Part shown: one piece after another, positions 24,819-36,733 of the stretch
Layout of the letters: each line of letters begins with the position of its first letter
Position numbering within the stretch: the first letter of the stretch is position 1
Assembly (NCBI RefSeq): GCF_900215575.1
Contig: NZ_OBEJ01000001.1
Location: 1,068,588-1,132,587 of the forward strand
Reading direction: 5' to 3'
Length of the DNA: 64,000 nucleotides
DNA from: Natronoarchaeum philippinense
GTDB lineage: Archaea; Halobacteriota; Halobacteria; Halobacteriales; Natronoarchaeaceae
The notes under the pieces: generated by a model
What the model was told of the DNA's origin: nothing
Seen by the model: the letters and a program-made list of their open reading frames with translations, nothing else
Database searches by the model: none
Program-made: the position numbers and the translations under genes

Positions 24819-24893
24819 TTCGTCACCGCTTACAGATTTCCAGCGCGTTGCTCGGCGATAAACGCCTCGCTGGAAGACTGGAAATCAGAGAAG

Positions 24894-24966
24894 CGCCCGA
24901 GGCGGGATTTGAACCCGCGTCACGACCGTGACAGGGTCGTATGATGGGCCACTACACCACCCGGGC
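24894..24966 (-). tRNA. tRNA-Asp (GTC), copy 2
   Basis: This 73-base gene appears identical to the copy at 23354-23426, with GTC anticodon, 5' GCCCGGG and 3' CTCGGGCG. It is the last feature before the RNA polymerase operon. Confidence 0.95.
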
Positions 24967-25272
24967 CGTCGAACGCATCCTATCGTTTCCCGGTCTGCAT
25001 ATTAAGACTTTCCAAACGGAGGACGTGTGCCAGAGGGCAACGCGGCGTCGGGGGTCGTGACAGAATGCCCCAAACCCTTTAACTGATCACCGCGTAGACT
25101 GGGCCACTGACACGCGCTGCGTTCGACCTCGGTCCGACGCCGTTTGCCCCGCCCCGTAGGGCTCAGTAGACATAAATCTCGTCCTACTTGGCAAGCCTTA
25201 AATGCCCGCCCTCACTAGGAGGCTGTAGTATCTCGTGACAGCCGCTTCTCCCCTCGGTCAGACACCCAACAC
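24967..25272 (+). promoter_or_regulatory. Upstream region of the RNA polymerase operon
   Basis: About 300 bases without a gene precede rpoH. AT-rich candidates for TATA elements are CTTTAACT (25077-25084), CATAAATC (25171-25178) and CCTTAAAT (25196-25203). The last lies about 70 bases before the rpoH ATG, so the mRNA may have a short leader, and more than one promoter is possible. Confidence 0.45.
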
Positions 25273-25500
25273 ATGGTAGACGTAAGCCAACACGAACTGG
25301 TTCCCGAGCACACGGTCGTCGACGAGGAGACTCTCGACGGCGTGCTCGAGGAGTACGACATCGGCCGCACAGACCTACCGAAGATCAAGCGCGTAGACCC
25401 CGCCATCCCTGACGACGCCGAAGTCGGGGACGTAGTCAAGATCGTGCGGGACTCACGAACGACGGACCGAGCCGTCACGTACCGACTGGTGGTTGAATAA
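25273..25500 (+). CDS. rpoH: DNA-directed RNA polymerase subunit H
   Basis: The 75-residue protein is full length for archaeal Rpo5, the equivalent of the C-terminal domain of eukaryotic RPB5. Diagnostic stretches are [28 protein letters not shown] and the end [11 protein letters not shown]. It forms part of the polymerase jaw. Its stop shares one base with the rpoB'' start, so the genes are tightly coupled. Confidence 0.95.
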   Translation: MVDVSQHELVPEHTVVDEETLDGVLEEYDIGRTDLPKIKRVDPAIPDDAEVGDVVKIVRDSRTTDRAVTYRLVVE

Positions 25501-27068
25501 TGGACACGGAAGACAGACGAGAGATTTCGCGGGAGTATTTCGGGAAGGATCGACTCGCAGAACATCACTATCGCTCGTTCAACTCGTTCCTCGACCGAGG
25601 AATGCAGGAGGTCGTCGACGAGAAGGAGACGATCGAGACCGACATCGGCGACAAGGAAGGCGAAGAGCCCGTCCACGTCGAGCTCGGCGACGTCCGCATC
25701 GTGACGCCCCGAGTTCGGGAGGCCGACGGGAGCGAGGAGCTGCTCTATCCCCAAGAAGCCCGCCTGCGCAACATCACCTACTCGGCGCCCGTCTTCATGG
25801 AGATGGACATCGTGAAGGGCGATCCCGAGGAGGGCGAGGATCGGGTCGTCGACAGCACCGAAACCAAGGTCGGCCGGATGCCGATCATGGTCGGCTCGAA
25901 CAAGTGTAACATCGCCGGCTTCGACGACGAGGACCTCGTCGAGATCGGCGAGGACCCCGCCGACCCCGGCGGCTACTTCATCGTCAACGGCTCCGAGCGG
26001 GTGCTGATGACCAGCGAGGACCTCGCGCCGAACAAGATCCTCGCGGAGTACGACAGCAAGTACGGCGACGAGATTCAGGTCGCCAAGACGTTCAGTCAGC
26101 GACGGGGGTACCGCGCGCTGGTGCTCGTCGAGCGAACCCGTGACGGTCTGCTCGAAGTGTCGTTCCCCTCTGTGTCTGGCAGCGTCAACTTCGTCACGCT
26201 CGTTCGCGCTCTCGGGCTCGAATCCGACGAGGAGATCGTCCACCGCGTCAGCGACGATCCCGAGATCGTGAAGTTCATGCTGGAGAATCTGGAGGCCGCA
26301 GACGTCCAGACCACCGAAGAAGCCATCGAGACGCTGGGCGAACGCGTCGCCTCCGGGCAGGGCAAGAACTACCAGCTCAAGCGCGCCAACTACGTCATCG
26401 ACCGGTACCTGCTTCCCCACCTCCACGAGGACGGCGTCGAGGAGGAAGACGTGCGGATCAACAAGGCGTACTATCTCTGCCGGATGGCCGAAGCCTGCTT
26501 CGAGCTCGCGCTCGACCGACGCGAGTCCGACGACAAGGACCACTACGCCAACAAGCGCCTGAAGGTCAGCGGCGACCTCATGAAAGACCTGTTCCGGACG
26601 GCGCTGAACAAGCTGGCCCGCGACGTGAAGTACCAGCTCGAACGGGCCAACATGCGTAACCGACAGCTTTCGGTCAACACCGTCGTCCGGTCCGACGTGC
26701 TGACCGAGCGGCTCGAACACCCCATCGCAACCGGGAACTGGGTCGGCGGCCGCTCGGGCGTCTCCCAGCTGGTCGACCGCACCGACTTCATGGGCGTTCT
26801 CTCGCACCTGCGGCGCCTGCGTAGCCCGCTCTCGCGCAGTCAGCCCCACTTCGAGGCGCGTGACCTGCACGCCACCCAGTGGGGACGTATTTGCCCCTCC
26901 GAGACGCCGGAGGGACCGAACTGTGGTCTGGTGAAGAACTTCGCACAGGCCATGGAGCTATCGCAGAACGTCGAGGACGAACGAGAGCTCAAGCGCGAAC
27001 TGGCGTCGATGGGCGTCGAGGGCATCCCCGGCATCGAGGGCGTCGACCGAACGGCGGAGGGAGACTAA
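25500..27068 (+). CDS. rpoB2: DNA-directed RNA polymerase subunit B'' (N-terminal half of B)
   Basis: The 522-residue protein is the N-terminal half of the split archaeal beta-like subunit. Signatures include the opening [40 protein letters not shown] and, near the end, [20 protein letters not shown], the conserved fork/rifampicin-region analogue. Splitting of B into B'' and B' is normal in haloarchaea. It is translated between rpoH and rpoB'. Confidence 0.96.
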   Translation: MDTEDRREISREYFGKDRLAEHHYRSFNSFLDRGMQEVVDEKETIETDIGDKEGEEPVHVELGDVRIVTPRVREADGSEELLYPQEARLRNITYSAPVFMEMDIVKGDPEEGEDRVVDSTETKVGRMPIMVGSNKCNIAGFDDEDLVEIGEDPADPGGYFIVNGSERVLMTSEDLAPNKILAEYDSKYGDEIQVAKTFSQRRGYRALVLVERTRDGLLEVSFPSVSGSVNFVTLVRALGLESDEEIVHRVSDDPEIVKFMLENLEAADVQTTEEAIETLGERVASGQGKNYQLKRANYVIDRYLLPHLHEDGVEEEDVRINKAYYLCRMAEACFELALDRRESDDKDHYANKRLKVSGDLMKDLFRTALNKLARDVKYQLERANMRNRQLSVNTVVRSDVLTERLEHPIATGNWVGGRSGVSQLVDRTDFMGVLSHLRRLRSPLSRSQPHFEARDLHATQWGRICPSETPEGPNCGLVKNFAQAMELSQNVEDERELKRELASMGVEGIPGIEGVDRTAEGD

Positions 27069-27069
27069 C

Positions 27070-28902
27070 ATGAGCCAGCAACAACAGCGAGAAGCGAAAG
27101 TATACGTCAACGGCAGTCTGGTCGGCACCCACCCCGACCCCGAACAGCTCGCAGAGCAGATCCGCGAAGCGCGACGCCGCGGCGAAGTCAGCGAGATGGT
27201 CAACGTCTCGGTCGACGAGCGTACACGCGAGGTCATCGTCAACGCCGACGCTGGCCGCGCTCGTCGCCCGCTGCTCGTCGTCGAGGACGGCGACACGCTG
27301 ATCTCCGACGAGGAGGTCGACGCCGTCGAGGCCGGCGAACTGGAGTTCGACGACCTCGTCGAGATGGGGTACGTCGAGTTCATCGACGCCGAGGAAGAGG
27401 GCGACATCTACGTCGCCGTCGACGAGGACGACCTCGAAGACGACCACACCCACATGGAGATCGACCCGCAGCTGATCTTCGGCATCGGCGCGGGGATGAT
27501 CCCCTACCCCGAGCACAACGCCTCGCCCCGCATTACGATGGGTGCGGGGATGATCAAGCAGTCGCTCGGGCTGCCGGCCGCGAACTACCGGATTCGGCCC
27601 GACACCCGCCAGCACCTGCTGCACTACCCCCAGCTCTCGATGGTCAAGACCCAGACCACCGAGCAGATCGGCTACGACGACCGCCCGGCGGCACAGAACT
27701 TCGTCGTCGCGGTCATGTCCTACGAGGGGTTCAACATCGAGGACGCGCTGGTCATGAACGGCGGCTCGGTCGACCGCGCGCTCGCTCGCTCACACTTCTT
27801 CCGGACCTACGAGGGCGAGGAGCGACGCTACCCCGGCGGTCAGGAAGACCGCTTCGAGATTCCCGATCAGGACGTTCGCGGCGCACGCGGCGAGGAGGCC
27901 TACACCCATCTCGACGACGACGGACTGGTCAACCCCGAGACCCGAGTCGACGAGAACTCCGTCCTGCTGGGCAAGACGAGCCCGCCCCGATTCCTCGAAG
28001 AGCCTGACGACATGGGCGGTCTGTCGCCCCAGAAGCGCCGCGAGACCAGCGTCACGATGCGCAGCGGCGAGAGCGGCGTCGTCGACACCGTCACCCTGAT
28101 GGAGGGCGAGGACGGCTCGAAGCTCTCGAAGGTATCGGTGCGCGACGAGCGCATCCCCGAACTCGGCGACAAGTTCGCAAGCCGACACGGCCAGAAGGGC
28201 GTCGTCGGCCACATCGCACCGCAGGAGGACATGCCGTTCACGCAGGAAGGCGTCGTGCCGGACCTGATCGTCAACCCCCACGCGCTGCCCTCGCGGATGA
28301 CCGTCGGTCACATTCTGGAGATGATCGGCGGCAAGGTCGGCGCACTGGAAGGACGCCGCGTCGACGGGACGCCGTTTACCGGCGAGGACGAGGACGAACT
28401 CCGCGGCTCGCTCGAGGAGCACGGGTTCAAGTCCTCGGGCAAGGAGATCATGTACTCGGGCGTCACCGGCGAGAAGATCGAGGCCGAGATCTTCGTCGGC
28501 ACGATTTTCTACCAGAAGCTCTACCACATGGTCTCGAACAAGCTGCACGCCCGCTCGCGCGGTCCCGTGCAGGTGCTGACCCGCCAGCCGACCGAGGGGC
28601 GTGCCCGCGAGGGTGGGCTCCGCGTCGGCGAGATGGAACGGGACGTGCTGATCGGGCACGGCGCCGCGATGGCGCTCAAAGAACGACTGCTCGACGAGTC
28701 CGACCGCGAGTTCATCCACGTCTGTGGCAACTGTGGGATGAGCGCGGTCGAGAACGTCGAACAACAGCGCGTCTACTGCCCCAACTGCGACGAGGAAACG
28801 GACATCCACGAGATCGAGATGAGCTACGCGTTCAAGCTCCTGCTCGACGAGATGAAAGCACTCGGGATCGCACCGCGACTCGAACTCAAGGACGCCGTCT
28901 AA
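27070..28902 (+). CDS. rpoB1: DNA-directed RNA polymerase subunit B' (C-terminal half of B)
   Basis: The 610-residue protein carries [28 protein letters not shown] with catalytic-centre Lys, [20 protein letters not shown], and a C-terminal zinc site CGNCGM...CPNCDEE. These are the second-half signatures of the B subunit. It starts one base after the rpoB'' stop. Confidence 0.96.
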   Translation: MSQQQQREAKVYVNGSLVGTHPDPEQLAEQIREARRRGEVSEMVNVSVDERTREVIVNADAGRARRPLLVVEDGDTLISDEEVDAVEAGELEFDDLVEMGYVEFIDAEEEGDIYVAVDEDDLEDDHTHMEIDPQLIFGIGAGMIPYPEHNASPRITMGAGMIKQSLGLPAANYRIRPDTRQHLLHYPQLSMVKTQTTEQIGYDDRPAAQNFVVAVMSYEGFNIEDALVMNGGSVDRALARSHFFRTYEGEERRYPGGQEDRFEIPDQDVRGARGEEAYTHLDDDGLVNPETRVDENSVLLGKTSPPRFLEEPDDMGGLSPQKRRETSVTMRSGESGVVDTVTLMEGEDGSKLSKVSVRDERIPELGDKFASRHGQKGVVGHIAPQEDMPFTQEGVVPDLIVNPHALPSRMTVGHILEMIGGKVGALEGRRVDGTPFTGEDEDELRGSLEEHGFKSSGKEIMYSGVTGEKIEAEIFVGTIFYQKLYHMVSNKLHARSRGPVQVLTRQPTEGRAREGGLRVGEMERDVLIGHGAAMALKERLLDESDREFIHVCGNCGMSAVENVEQQRVYCPNCDEETDIHEIEMSYAFKLLLDEMKALGIAPRLELKDAV

Positions 28903-28905
28903 ATC

Positions 28906-31849
28906 ATGCCAGCAAACACCACACCCAAAGAGATCGGAACGATCAGCTTCGGGCTGATGGACCCCGAGGAGTACCGGGAGATGAGCGCGACGAAGATCAT
29001 CACGGCCGACACCTACGACGACGACGGCTTCCCCATCGACATGGGCCTGATGGACCCCCGCCTCGGCGTCATCGACCCGGGTCTGGAGTGCAAGACCTGC
29101 GGTCAGCACTCGGGCTCGTGTAACGGCCACTTCGGCCACATCGAGCTCGCCGCACCCGTCATCCACGTCGGCTTCACGAAGCTCATCCGACGCCTGCTCC
29201 GAGGGACCTGTCGAGACTGCTCGCGGCTCTGTCTCGACGAACAGGAACGCGAGGAGTTCAAGGAGCAGCTCACCACGACCGAGAACCTCGGCGAGGACCT
29301 CAACGACGTCACCAAGGCTGCGATTCGGCAGGCCCGCAAGAAGGACATCTGTCCGTTCTGCGGCGGCCAGCAGTACGACATCAACCACGAGAAGCCGACG
29401 ACCTACTACGAGGTCCAGCAGGTGCTGTCGAGCGAGTACTCCGAACTGATCGCCGAGGCGATGCAGGGCGACGAGGAGGAAGACCGCGAACCGACGGCGC
29501 CGCCGGAGCTGGCCGAGGAGACCGGCATCGACCTCTCCCGGGTCAACGACATCCTCAGCGGCGAGTTCCGCCCCCGCGAGGACGACCGCGAGGCCATCGA
29601 GAAGGCGCTGGACATCGACCTGACCGAGGAGGACATGAACAAGCTGATGCCCAGCGACATCCGGGACTGGTTCGAGGCGATCCCGGACGAGGACATCGAA
29701 GTGCTCGGCATCAACGCCGACCGCTCGCGCCCCGAGTGGATGATCCTCACCGTCCTTCCCGTTCCGCCGGTCACCGCGCGGCCGTCGATCACGCTCGACA
29801 ACGGTCAGCGCTCCGAGGACGACCTGACCCACAAGCTGGTCGACATCATCCGGATCAACCAGCGGTTCATGGAGAATCGTGAGGCCGGTGCGCCCCAGCT
29901 GATCATCGAGGACCTCTGGGAACTGCTGCAGTACCACGTCACGACGTTCATGGACAACGAGATCAGCGGGACGCCGCCGGCGCGACACCGTTCCGGCCGC
30001 CCGCTGAAGACGCTCTCCCAGCGCCTCAAGGGCAAAGAGGGCCGATTCCGAGGCTCCCTGTCAGGCAAGCGCGTCAACTTCTCGGCGCGTACCGTCATCT
30101 CGCCGGACCCGACCCTCTCGCTCAACGAGGTCGGCGTCCCCGACCGGGTCGCAAAGGAGATGACCCAGACGATGAACGTCACCGAGCGGAACCTCACGCA
30201 GGCCCGCCGATACGTCTCGAACGGGCCCGAAGGACATCCCGGTGCGAACTACGTCAAACGGCCGGACGGACGCCGCCTCAAGGTAACCGAGAAGAACTGC
30301 GAGGAACTCGCCGAGAAGGTCCAAGCCGGCTGGGAGGTCAACCGACACCTGATCGACGGCGACATCATCATCTTCAACCGGCAGCCGTCGCTGCACCGGA
30401 TGTCGATCATGGCACACGAAGTCGTCGTGATGCCGTACAAGACGTTCCGGCTCAACACCGTCGTCTGCCCGCCGTACAACGCTGACTTCGACGGCGACGA
30501 GATGAACATGCACGCGCTGCAAAACGAGGAGGCCCGCGCCGAGGCCCGCGTCCTGATGCGCGTCCAAGAGCAGATCCTCAGCCCCCGCTTCGGGGAGAAC
30601 ATCATCGGCGCCATTCAGGACCACATCTCGGGGACCTACCTGCTGACCAACGAGAATCCCCAGTTCAACGAAACGCAGGCGCTCGACCTGCTGCGTGCGA
30701 CTCACGTCGACGAGCTGCCCGAGCCGACCGGCGAAGACGACGGGACGCCGTACTGGACCGGCCGACAGATTTTCTCGGAGCTGCTGCCCGACGACCTCGA
30801 CCTGGAGTTCACCTCCTCTGCTGGCGACACGGTCGTCATCGAGGACGGCCGGCTGACCGACGGAACGATCGACGAGGACGGCGTCGGCGCGTTCGGCGGC
30901 GAGATCGTCGACACGATCACGAAGGTGTACGGCGAGACGCGATCCCGGCAGTTCATCAACGAGGTCGCCGCGCTGGCGATGCGCTCGATCATGCACTTTG
31001 GCTTCTCGATCGCCATCGACGACGAGACGGTCTCTCACGAGGCCCGCGACCGGATCAGCGAGACGATCGACGACGCTTACGACCGCGTCGAAGAGCTGAT
31101 CGACACCTACGAGGCCGGCGAGCTGGAGTCGCTGCCCGGCCGAACGGTCCACGAGACCCTCGAGATGAAGATCATGCAGACGCTCGGCAAGGCGCGTGAC
31201 AACGCCGGGGACATCGCCGAGGAGCACTTCGACGACGACAACCCCGCCGTCGTCATGGCCGAGTCCGGCGCCCGTGGGTCGATGCTGAACCTGACCCAGA
31301 TGGCCGGCTGTGTCGGCCAGCAGGCAGTTCGGGGCGAGCGGATCAACCGCGGCTACGAGGACCGGACGCTCAGCCACTACAAGCCCGACGACCTCAGCGC
31401 CGACGCTCACGGGTTCGTCGAGCACTCCTACACGGAGGGGCTCGAACCGCGGGAGTTCTTCTTCCACGCGATGGGCGGCCGCGAGGGGCTGGTCGACACG
31501 GCAGTCCGGACCTCCAAGTCCGGCTACCTCCAGCGCCGGCTGATCAACGCGCTGTCGGAACTGGAGACCCAGTACGACGGCACGGTGCGGGACACCTCCG
31601 ACACCATCGTCCAGTTCGAGTTCGGCGAGGACGGCACCAGTCCGGTTCGGGTGTCGTCCAGCGAGGACAACGACATCGACGTCGAGCAGATCGCCGACCG
31701 CGTGCTCGACTCGGAGTTCGACGGCGAGACGAAGTCCGAGTTCCTCGGCGGCAAGACGCCGGCGACGAACCTCTCGGAACACGCCGATTCGCGGCGTCTG
31801 GCCGACGAGCCGCCGACGCGTGAGACGGCAACGGCACCGGAGGTGGACG

Positions 31850-31857
<8 letters not shown>
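28906..31857 (+). CDS. rpoA1: DNA-directed RNA polymerase subunit A' (N-terminal part of A)
   Basis: The 983-residue protein has the A' features: zinc clusters [17 protein letters not shown] and CRDCSRLC with CPFCGG, the clamp region [20 protein letters not shown], and the catalytic Mg site [12 protein letters not shown]. It ends in an acidic, poorly conserved tail that overlaps rpoA'' by eight bases. It is somewhat long because of haloarchaeal acidic insertions. Confidence 0.96.
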
Positions 31858-33049
<1,192 letters not shown>

Positions 33050-33076
33050 TATGACCGCCGCCCCGAGCGCCGAGCC

Positions 33077-33502
33077 ATGACGGTCACCCTCTCGGACACG
33101 GCCCGACAGTATCTGGTCGCCTTCGAGGATGTCACCGGCGCCGCGGCGCGGGACTGTGTCGTCGACGAGGACCACGACCGCGTCATCGTGCTGGTCGCCG
33201 TCGGCGACATGGGGCAGGCGATCGGTCCGGGCGGCCAGAACGTCGACCGTGCCGAAGAGCGGATCGGGAAAGACGTGAAACTCGTCGAGGACGCCGACAC
33301 CGCCGAGGACTTCGTCGCCAACGCGCTCGCGCCCGCCGCGGTGTACAACGTCACGATCAGCGAGAACGACGACACCGTCGCCTACGCCGAGGTCGCCGAG
33401 GAGGACGCCGGCGTCGCCATCGGCTCGGAGGGCAAGAACATCGACGCGGCGCGAACGCTCGCGGAGCGACACTTCGACGTCGACGACGTGCAGTTGACCT
33501 GA
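33077..33502 (+). CDS. nusA: NusA-like KH-domain transcription factor
   Basis: The 141-residue protein has two KH-type RNA-binding motifs, GQAIGPGGQNVDRAEER and GVAIGSEGKNIDAART, each with the G-X-X-G loop. Archaeal NusA homologues consist of just these KH domains and are encoded right after rpoA'' as here. It probably binds nascent RNA during elongation or termination. Confidence 0.92.
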   Translation: MTVTLSDTARQYLVAFEDVTGAAARDCVVDEDHDRVIVLVAVGDMGQAIGPGGQNVDRAEERIGKDVKLVEDADTAEDFVANALAPAAVYNVTISENDDTVAYAEVAEEDAGVAIGSEGKNIDAARTLAERHFDVDDVQLT

Positions 33503-33562
33503 CGGGCGCAGAACCTGTTTGTATTCCGTAGTATTTTGTCTGCCCGGTCCAAACGGGGAGCC

Positions 33563-35347
33563 ATGCGTGGCCCCATCAACAGCCGGCGGGAGTTTCTCGG
33601 CATCGCCGGGACGGCGGCCCTCGGCACGACGATCGTCGGATCGAGCAGTGCCGGCGCCGTCCAGAGCGACGGAAACTGGTCCGCCTATCGAAGCGGCGCG
33701 ATGCGAACCGGCTACGAGCCGACGAGTGCAGGTATCAGAAGCGACTTCGAAGTCGAGTGGACCGAGCCGACCGGACGCGCGGCACTTGTCGTGACGGACG
33801 GAGAGACGGTGTACCTACGCGGCGAGTCACTCGTCGGGGTGACGCGGGACGGCGAGCGGAAGTGGGACAGACAAGCGCCGAGCGGGCGCTGGCAAGACGT
33901 GTCCGCCGGCGACGACGGCGTAGTCGTGACGAGTAATAAGACAGTCAGCGCGTTCGGCGCCGACGGCCAGCGGCGCTGGGAGACATCGGTCGATTATCAG
34001 AACGTCTTCGTAACCCGACTAGACGACCGACTGTTCGTCGCTGCGACGGACAGCTATCCCACCGAAGCGTCGGCGGGAACGGTGTACGCGATCGATGCCG
34101 CGACGGGAGACATCGAGTACTCGACGCAGGTTCCGCGGCTCGGTTGGTATCTGAGCGCGTCGGCTGATCGAGTGTTCGTGACGCAGTTCATCGGGGACGG
34201 CGGACAACCGGGCGTCCGTGCGCTCGATCCGGCGACGGGCGAGACGGACTGGACGTGGCAGACCGGCAACGAGCCGACGCTGCTGTTACCGCCGGCGATC
34301 GGACACGGACAGTGTTACGTCACCAATCAGGGTTCGCTGGTCGCGCTCGACGCTGCGACGGGGAACGAAGTCTGGAACGAACAGTACGGGCAGAGAGTAG
34401 CGCCGCCGGTGCTCACGCCGAATATGCTCTACACTGTCGTCGACCAACAGCTTCTCGCCCTCGATCCGGCGACGGGCGAGCCGAGGTGGCAGCAAGAGAC
34501 GGGCGGCAGGCTCGCAATCGGCGTCGGCGAGACGCTCTATACGACCGGTGAGGAGGGACTGTTCGCCCACGACCGCGCCACTGGCGAAATAGTGGGAGAG
34601 TTCCTCGAGACCGGCGCACAGGGAGTGGTCCCCGTCGGCGACCGACTACTCTTGAGCGCCGACGAGCGCGTGTTCGCGCTGGGCTCCGCCGCAGGCGGGA
34701 CAGGTGGGAGCGACACCACGGCCGACCACGAGATCTCGGTCGGGCCGGGCGGCGAGCTCGTGTTCGATCCCGAGGAGCTGCGTATCGACCGTGGAGACAC
34801 GGTGCGGTGGGTCTGGGAGTCCGACAACCACCTCATTCAGTCCAAAGAGATCCCAGCAGCGTCGGACTGGACAGGCAACGAGAACGTAGAAGACGCCGGC
34901 TTCGTCTACGAGCACACCTTCGACATCGAGGGTGTCTACGAGTACGCCTGTGCGCCACACGAAGCGATCGGGATGGTTGGAACGCTCGTGGTCGGCAACG
35001 CCGACGGCACCGACGGCGACGAGTCCGGTGCAGGCGGAGAGTCTGGTTCGGGGAGCGACGAAACGTCCCCCGACGGGAACAGCGGAACGAGCGACGACGA
35101 CAGTCTGCTCGGCGGTGACGACGAAACCGATAGCGGACCGAGCGACGAGAGTCCCGAGGACGAAACCCCGACGGACGACCAGTCGGACAACGAGACGGCA
35201 CTGTTGCCGGGCGGCGAGAACGGGAGCCAAAGCAGCGGCGCCGACGAGCTGCCCGGGCCGGGGATTCTAGGCGCGCTTGGTGGGCTCGGGGGGACGGCGG
35301 GCTGGCTCGCGCGCAAGTCCGAGCGAGACGAGGACGCCGAAGAGTAG
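33563..35347 (+). CDS. Secreted PQQ-type beta-propeller protein with cupredoxin domain
   Basis: The 594-residue protein starts with a Tat signal (NSRREFLGIAGTAALG). At least five propeller blades follow, each with the motif VYAIDAATGD, RALDPATGETDW, LVALDAATGNEVW, LALDPATGEPRW or similar. A halocyanin-like domain near residues 390-480 has type-1 copper ligands His in DNHLIQ and Cys-His-Met in YACAPHEAIGM. An acidic Gly/Ser/Asp linker leads to a C-terminal hydrophobic segment (LPGPGILGALGGLGGTAGW) plus basic residues, resembling a sorting or anchor tail. It lies between nusA and rps12. The electron partner is unknown. Confidence 0.78.
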   Translation: MRGPINSRREFLGIAGTAALGTTIVGSSSAGAVQSDGNWSAYRSGAMRTGYEPTSAGIRSDFEVEWTEPTGRAALVVTDGETVYLRGESLVGVTRDGERKWDRQAPSGRWQDVSAGDDGVVVTSNKTVSAFGADGQRRWETSVDYQNVFVTRLDDRLFVAATDSYPTEASAGTVYAIDAATGDIEYSTQVPRLGWYLSASADRVFVTQFIGDGGQPGVRALDPATGETDWTWQTGNEPTLLLPPAIGHGQCYVTNQGSLVALDAATGNEVWNEQYGQRVAPPVLTPNMLYTVVDQQLLALDPATGEPRWQQETGGRLAIGVGETLYTTGEEGLFAHDRATGEIVGEFLETGAQGVVPVGDRLLLSADERVFALGSAAGGTGGSDTTADHEISVGPGGELVFDPEELRIDRGDTVRWVWESDNHLIQSKEIPAASDWTGNENVEDAGFVYEHTFDIEGVYEYACAPHEAIGMVGTLVVGNADGTDGDESGAGGESGSGSDETSPDGNSGTSDDDSLLGGDDETDSGPSDESPEDETPTDDQSDNETALLPGGENGSQSSGADELPGPGILGALGGLGGTAGWLARKSERDEDAEE

Positions 35348-35622
35348 ACCGAGTCGTCAGCCGTGACGCCGTAGTGGCGACGGCATCGAGCGGCCGGACG
35401 CCGCTGCGACCGCGGCATCGAACGATCGAAGCTACTGACCAATAGCACAAAACGGCCGTCGCTGCGCGACGAACAGCACCGTATCGGCGCGCTACGGCGG
35501 TCGCGTCGAACTGCGAAACGCGCTCAGATCGCTTTATCGCACCCCCTCAAGGGCGCTGTGGCCGTAACTCCGCACCGCAAAAGGGGACGCTTAAGTGGCT
35601 CCGTCGGATAGACGCTGGTACT
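35348..35622 (+). promoter_or_regulatory. Upstream region of the rps12-rps7 operon
   Basis: No gene is seen here. A CGCTTAAGTGG element near 35589-35599 lies about 25-35 bases before the rps12 ATG and is a fair TATA candidate, so rps12 has its own promoter, separate from the RNA polymerase operon. Confidence 0.45.
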
Positions 35623-36051
35623 ATGGCGAACGGCAAATACGCCGCGCGGAAGCTCAAGAAGGACCGCCAGAGTCACCGGTGGTCCGACTCGGAGTACGCG
35701 CGACGCGAGCGCGGTCTCGGCGAACAGTCTGATCCCCTCGAAGGCGCCCCGCAGGGTCGCGGCATCGTCCTCGAGAAGGTCGGTATCGAAGCAAAGCAGC
35801 CCAACTCGGCGATTCGGAAATGCGTCCGAGTCCAGCTGATCAAGAACGGCAAGCAAGTCACCGCATTCTGTCCCGGTGACGGCGCCATTTCGTTCATCGA
35901 CGAGCACGACGAGGTCACCATCGCCGGTATCGGTGGCGCGAAGGGTCGTGCGATGGGCGACCTCTCCGGTGTCAACTACAAGGTCGAGAAGGTCAACGGC
36001 GTCAGCCTGATCGAACTCGTTCGCGGGAACGCGGAGAAACCCGTCAGATAA
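35623..36051 (+). CDS. rps12: 30S ribosomal protein S12
   Basis: The 142-residue protein matches archaeal/eukaryotic S12 (uS12): [36 protein letters not shown] with the universally conserved PNSA loop, and [17 protein letters not shown]. It sits near the decoding centre. rps7 starts two bases later. Confidence 0.97.
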   Translation: MANGKYAARKLKKDRQSHRWSDSEYARRERGLGEQSDPLEGAPQGRGIVLEKVGIEAKQPNSAIRKCVRVQLIKNGKQVTAFCPGDGAISFIDEHDEVTIAGIGGAKGRAMGDLSGVNYKVEKVNGVSLIELVRGNAEKPVR

Positions 36052-36053
36052 CA

Positions 36054-36668
36054 ATGGCAGCAGAAGACCAGCCCGAACCGGACAAGCCGGCGGGCACCGA
36101 CGACGACGACGCAGTCGCCAAGCTGTTCGGCGAGTGGGAAGTCACTGGCATCCAGTTCAGCGACCCCAGCACCGAACGGTACATCACGATCACGCCGGTC
36201 GCCCACACGATGGGTCGACACGCCTCCAAGCAGTTCCAGAAGTCCGAGATCTCGATCGTCGAGCGTCTCATCAACCGTCTGATGCAGACCGACGAGAACA
36301 CGGGCAAAAAGCAGAAGGCGCTGAACGTCACGCGTGACGCGTTCGACATCATCCACGAGCAGACCGACGAGAACCCGATTCAGGTGCTCGTGCAGGCCGT
36401 CGAGAACAGCGCACCCCGCGAGGAGACCGTCCGCCTGAAGTACGGTGGCATCTCGGTCCCCAAGGCCGTCGACGTCGCGCCCCAGCGCCGCGTCGATCAG
36501 GCCCTGAAGTTCATCGCCGAGGGCGTCTACGGCGGCTCGTTCAAGACCTCGACCGACGTCGAGGAAGCGCTCGCGAGCCAGCTGATCGGCGCCGCGAACG
36601 ACGACGTCAACACGTACGCCGTCAGCCAGAAAGAAGAGAAAGAACGCGTCGCTGCGGCCGCGCGGTAA
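36054..36668 (+). CDS. rps7: 30S ribosomal protein S7
   Basis: The 204-residue protein matches archaeal S7 (uS7): KLFGEWEVTGIQFSDPSTER, IVERLINRLMQTDENTGKK, and NPIQVLVQAVENSAPREE. It nucleates the 30S head. It is cotranscribed with rps12; no Shine-Dalgarno sequence is evident before its ATG. Confidence 0.97.
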   Translation: MAAEDQPEPDKPAGTDDDDAVAKLFGEWEVTGIQFSDPSTERYITITPVAHTMGRHASKQFQKSEISIVERLINRLMQTDENTGKKQKALNVTRDAFDIIHEQTDENPIQVLVQAVENSAPREETVRLKYGGISVPKAVDVAPQRRVDQALKFIAEGVYGGSFKTSTDVEEALASQLIGAANDDVNTYAVSQKEEKERVAAAAR

Positions 36669-36686
36669 TCTCTCCGCTTCTCTCCG

Positions 36687-36691
36687 TTTTT
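36687..36691 (+). terminator. T-run after rps7
   Basis: Five T residues in a pyrimidine-rich stretch about 20 bases past the rps7 stop, in the gap to the convergent metallopeptidase-like gene, may end the ribosomal transcript. Confidence 0.35.
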
Positions 36692-36733
36692 CTCGTGTGA
36701 GCAGCCGCTGGTCCACTTATCGCGACGACGCCG

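Larger units (their letters stand above)
24735..24966 (-). repeat. tRNA-Asp module, copy 2
   Basis: This is the second copy of the segment at 23197-23426, with the same order of elements. The unit encloses a T-arm palindrome and a complete tRNA-Asp. Two ordinary protein genes separate the copies. Confidence 0.7.
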
